DNA from: JAIVHA01 sp965367295 | Lineage (GTDB): Bacteria > Pseudomonadota > Gammaproteobacteria > DSM-19610 | Assembly (NCBI GenBank): GCA_965367295.1 | Contig: CBDUHN010000007.1 | Location: forward strand, 23,926 to 87,925 | Direction: 5' to 3' | DNA: 64,000 nt | Shown here: one piece after another, positions 61,505 to 64,000 of the stretch | Layout of the letters: the number at the start of each line of letters is the position of its first letter | How positions within the stretch are numbered: the stretch's first letter is position 1 | Notes under the pieces: generated by a model | Database searches by the model: none | Seen by the model: the letters and a program-made list of their open reading frames with translations, nothing else | Told to the model about the DNA's origin: nothing | Program-made: the position numbers and the translations under genes

Positions 61505-62218
61505 TCAGGCGGCAGGTTTGTGGTAGGCGGCCAGGTAATTCACATCCACATCAGTGCCGAGACGATATTCCCCGCCGAGTGGGTTGTAGGTCATGCCGCT
61601 GAGATCCTGCAGTTCCAGCCCGACCTGGCGAGCCCAGCCGTCCAGTTCCGACGGGCGGATGAACTTGCGGAAATCATGGGTGCCCTTGGGCAGCATGCGC
61701 AGCAGGTACTCGGCGCCGATGATGGCTAGCAGGTAGGCCTTGGGGTTGCGGTTGATGGTGGACAGGAACACCTGTCCGCCGGGCTTTACCAGCCGGCTGC
61801 AGGCCTCGATCACCGAGGCGGGATCGGGTACATGCTCGAGCATTTCCAGGCAGGTCACTACATCAAAAGCGCCGGGGCGTTCCGCGGCCAGTTGCTCGGC
61901 GGTGATGCGCTGGTAGTCCACCTCGACGCCGGATTCATATTGGTGCAGACGGGCCACGCTCAGCGGCGCCTCGCCCATATCGATACCGGTCACCCGGGCC
62001 CCGCGTTGAGCCATGGATTCACTCAGGATGCCGCCACCGCAACCCACATCAAGTACCTGCTTGCCGGCCAGGCTGGCACGCTGGTCGATGTAGTCCAGGC
62101 GCAGGGGGTTGATATCGTGTAGTGGTTTGAATTCGCTATGGGGGTCCCACCAGCGGGATGCCAGTTCCTCGAACTTGGCGACTTCGGCGTGATCGACATT
62201 GTGGGCGGTGTGGGTCAT
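61505..62218 (-). CDS. ubiG: Ubiquinone biosynthesis O-methyltransferase
   Basis: This SAM-dependent enzyme of 237 residues carries out both O-methylations of ubiquinone synthesis. Motif I is LDVGCGGGILSESMA. WWDPHSEFKPLHDINPLRL near the N-terminus and GTHDFRKFIRPSEL near the C-terminus are UbiG-specific. It ends nine bases before mupP. Confidence 0.95.
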   Translation of the reverse strand: MTHTAHNVDHAEVAKFEELASRWWDPHSEFKPLHDINPLRLDYIDQRASLAGKQVLDVGCGGGILSESMAQRGARVTGIDMGEAPLSVARLHQYESGVEVDYQRITAEQLAAERPGAFDVVTCLEMLEHVPDPASVIEACSRLVKPGGQVFLSTINRNPKAYLLAIIGAEYLLRMLPKGTHDFRKFIRPSELDGWARQVGLELQDLSGMTYNPLGGEYRLGTDVDVNYLAAYHKPAA

Positions 62219-62252
62219 GGCCGTAAGGATACCTCAAGGGGTAAGGAGGATT

Positions 62253-62492
62253 GAACCGCCAGGGCGACAACCAATGCAAAAATTAACCGCAAAGTCGCAA
62301 ACATCGCCAAGAAAAGCGTTTTGATAATGTCGTCATGCCCGCGCAGACGGGTATCCAGACCCTGTACGGGGGCGCATGCGTTACAGGACGCAGGATTATC
62401 CAACCAGGCACTGATGCCAATTTGACGTAGCTCTTCCTGGCGTCCTTTGCGACTTTGCGGTGAAATGTTCTTTGTTGGCGCCTTGGCGGTTC
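62253..62492. mobile_element. Inverted-repeat element with about 63-bp arms
   Basis: The left arm (62253-62317) and right arm (about 62429-62492) both read GAACCGCCA(A/G)GGCG...ACCGCAAAGTCGCAAA in opposite orientation. About 110 bases lie between them, and a CGTCATGCCCGCGCAGACGG-type repeat begins near 62331. No protein is encoded. The element fills the gap between mtaD and ubiG and reaches the mtaD stop codon. Confidence 0.65.
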
Positions 62493-63825
62493 ACGTATGC
62501 TGTCGCCGGTCCGCCGCCGCAATCTTTTCCTGCCAGGCGCGGGCATCACGCAGGATCTCGCCCTCGTCGAGGGTGGTCAGCACCCGCTCGCGCAGCAACT
62601 GGCGGCCGGCGACCCAGACATCGCTGACCTGGTTGCGGCTGGCCGCGTAGACCAGTTGGGAAACCGGATCGTACAGGGGCTGGGTTTCCAGTTCATTCAT
62701 GTGCACGGCCGTCACATCGGCCCATTTACCCGCTTCCAGGGAGCCGATTTCATGGCCGCGCCCCAGCGCCATTGCACCGTGGAGGGTGGCCATGCGCAAC
62801 ACGCGGTGTGCGGGCAGGGCACTGGCATCCTGGGCGGCAGCCTTGGCCAGCAGTGCGGCGGTGCGCATCTCGCCCAGCATGTCGAGATCATTGTTGCTGG
62901 CGGCGCCATCGGTGCCGAGCGCGACGATCACGCCGGCCTGGTCAAGCCGGTGCACCGGGCAGAAGCCGCTGGCCAGCTTGAGGTTGGATTCCGGGCAGTG
63001 CACCACCCGCGCGCTGCCTTGTGCCAGCTGTTCGATTTCCTCGTCCAGCAGCTGGGTCACGTGCACGGCGAGCAGGGAAGGGGAAACCAGGTCCAGTTCC
63101 TGCAGGCGTGCCAGTGGGCGTTTGCCACTCGCGGCCAGCGCCTGTTCCACCTCGTGGGCGGTTTCGTGCACATGCATGTGGACGGGAATGTCGAGTTCAT
63201 CGGCCAGCACCCGAATGCGCGCGAGCGGCTGATCGGAAACCGTGTAGGGCGCATGCGGTGCAAAGGCGGTACCGATGAGCGGATCGTTGCGGTATTCATC
63301 GTGCAGGGCGAGGCCCTTGGCCAGGTATTCATCGGGGTTGTCCGCCCAGGCGGTGGGGAAATCGATGACGATCAACCCGACCGTGGCGCGCATGCCGCAG
63401 GCGGCACTGACCCGGGCGGTGACATCGGGGAAGAAGTACATGTCGTTGAAGCAGGTGGTACCGCCGCGGAGCATTTCGGCAATGGCCAGTTGTGTGCCAT
63501 CGTGTACGAATTCCTTGTTCACCCACCGGGTTTCCGCCGGCCAGATATGCTGCTGCAACCAATCCATCAGTGGCAGGTCGTCGGCCAGTCCACGCAGCAG
63601 GGTCATGGCGGCATGGGTATGGGCGTTGACCAGGCCGGGGATCAGTACGTGCTCCGAAAGCCGGGTGACGCTATGGGCCCGGTAACGCTGCTCGGCTGCC
63701 TCGGTGGGCAGCAGTTCCAGGATGCGGCCGTCGTGAATGGCGAGACTGTGGTGGTCGAGCACCAGGCCGTCCGGTTCCACCGGCACGACCCAGCGGGCGT
63801 GCAACAGGCTATCGATTTCGCGCAT
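62491..63825 (-). CDS. mtaD: 5-methylthioadenosine/S-adenosylhomocysteine deaminase
   Basis: This TRZ/ATZ-family amidohydrolase of 444 residues has metal sites NAHTHAAMTLL, HVHETAHE, the later His in AVHVTQ, and GTDGAASNNDLD. The order mtaD-ubiG-mupP is the one found in Pseudomonas, where this enzyme deaminates methylthioadenosine. With mtnBDC at the left end of the window it points to the deaminase route of methionine salvage. Confidence 0.9.
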   Translation of the reverse strand: MREIDSLLHARWVVPVEPDGLVLDHHSLAIHDGRILELLPTEAAEQRYRAHSVTRLSEHVLIPGLVNAHTHAAMTLLRGLADDLPLMDWLQQHIWPAETRWVNKEFVHDGTQLAIAEMLRGGTTCFNDMYFFPDVTARVSAACGMRATVGLIVIDFPTAWADNPDEYLAKGLALHDEYRNDPLIGTAFAPHAPYTVSDQPLARIRVLADELDIPVHMHVHETAHEVEQALAASGKRPLARLQELDLVSPSLLAVHVTQLLDEEIEQLAQGSARVVHCPESNLKLASGFCPVHRLDQAGVIVALGTDGAASNNDLDMLGEMRTAALLAKAAAQDASALPAHRVLRMATLHGAMALGRGHEIGSLEAGKWADVTAVHMNELETQPLYDPVSQLVYAASRNQVSDVWVAGRQLLRERVLTTLDEGEILRDARAWQEKIAAADRRQHT

Positions 63826-64000
63826 GGGTTGGGTTCTTGGTTGATTGGGCGGGAGTATACCCGATGTGGTGGCTCATCCTGTACATGTGGGTCAAGGGGG
63901 GTACCCCATGGATGCATTTGCAGGCCCGGATTCATGCATATGGCGTTCATTTCGATTGGCGTGCTAAACCCATACCTTCCTTCCGCCCTTGCTGGGCGGG
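63826..64000. other. Intergenic end of window
   Basis: No coding sequence is supported here. CAGGCCCGGATTCATGCATA at about 63921-63940 resembles half of the GTCCGAAT-type repeat. A TATACT at 63859-63854 on the minus strand may be the -10 box of mtaD. Confidence 0.35.

Noticed and set aside
63642..63950. 102-codon minus-strand frame at the right end
   Set aside because: It overlaps the start of mtaD in another frame and has no family features.
1..64000. tRNA, rRNA, CRISPR array, prophage or complete insertion sequence
   Set aside because: I looked for cloverleaf-like and TTCGA-arm patterns, regularly spaced direct repeats, and integrase or full transposase genes, and found none. Only an IS3 OrfA fragment is present.

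Overview
The window is a stretch of chromosome from a gammaproteobacterium of moderately high GC. Gene content and order fit a Chromatiales-like, probably sulfur-oxidising or facultatively anaerobic lineage. The support is: the order rnm-yciO-M50 protease-trpS-scpA-scpB-rluB; an mtaD-ubiG-mupP run as in Pseudomonas; hopanoid/squalene genes hpnCDE; NhaD; a VPxPA-CTERM sorting protein; and DsrE-like proteins. The genus is an inference. I saw no tRNA, rRNA, CRISPR array, prophage or intact insertion sequence.

Layout. 1-3.5 kb: end of an LTA-synthase-type sulfatase, then methionine-salvage genes mtnB-mtnD-mtnC. 3.5-4.7 kb: AT-rich island with one PEP-CTERM-type secreted protein. 4.9-8.3 kb: an ECF sigma factor and a membrane anti-sigma factor with a DsrE-like periplasmic domain, divergent from a secreted DsrE-like protein and an O/P-type porin. 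8.3-16.8 kb: a newly called 55-codon membrane protein, rimO, an FMN reductase, a nested inverted-repeat element, a metallophosphoesterase, a CarS-like membrane protein, a quinone oxidoreductase, nhaD and a radical SAM protein. 16.8-21.1 kb: a MacAB-like efflux operon with two separate permeases. 21.1-25.8 kb: a decayed LOV gene, a GAF-GGDEF-EAL protein, CheV and a DUF4197 protein.

25.8-30.6 kb: an islet of a cytochrome c-prime-like protein, a FadL-like porin, a small membrane protein, a TetR regulator and NnrS. It lies between a LysR remnant and an IS3 remnant, and carries an FNR-like box and a palindromic operator. 30.7-37.4 kb: a Sel1/SPOR protein, then a run of seven co-directional genes joining a partner-switching module (HDOD-PP2C, HATPase, STAS) to an Mla/MCE lipid transporter. 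37.4-48.3 kb: parvulin, yciI, yciB, rnm, yciO, site-2-protease-like M50, trpS, scpAB, rluB, an HhH DNA repair protein and a RimK-like ATP-grasp protein. 48.4-55.7 kb: a diguanylate cyclase, a tandem thioredoxin-fold protein, a soluble CZB chemoreceptor, YciK, and an overlapping pair of c-di-GMP proteins with degenerate motifs. 55.7-64 kb: hpnE-hpnD-hpnC, rmuC, a small unknown gene, mupP, ubiG and mtaD.

Short palindromic repeats of the core GTCCGAAT..ATTCGGAC or TGCGAAT..ATTCGCA recur in intergenic gaps across the window. Second-messenger and signalling genes are unusually dense: four GGDEF/EAL/HD-GYP proteins, CheV, a CZB receptor, an ECF system and a partner switch. The most system-like loci are the DsrE-domain ECF locus, the partner-switch/Mla operon and the FNR/TetR-controlled cytochrome-NnrS islet.
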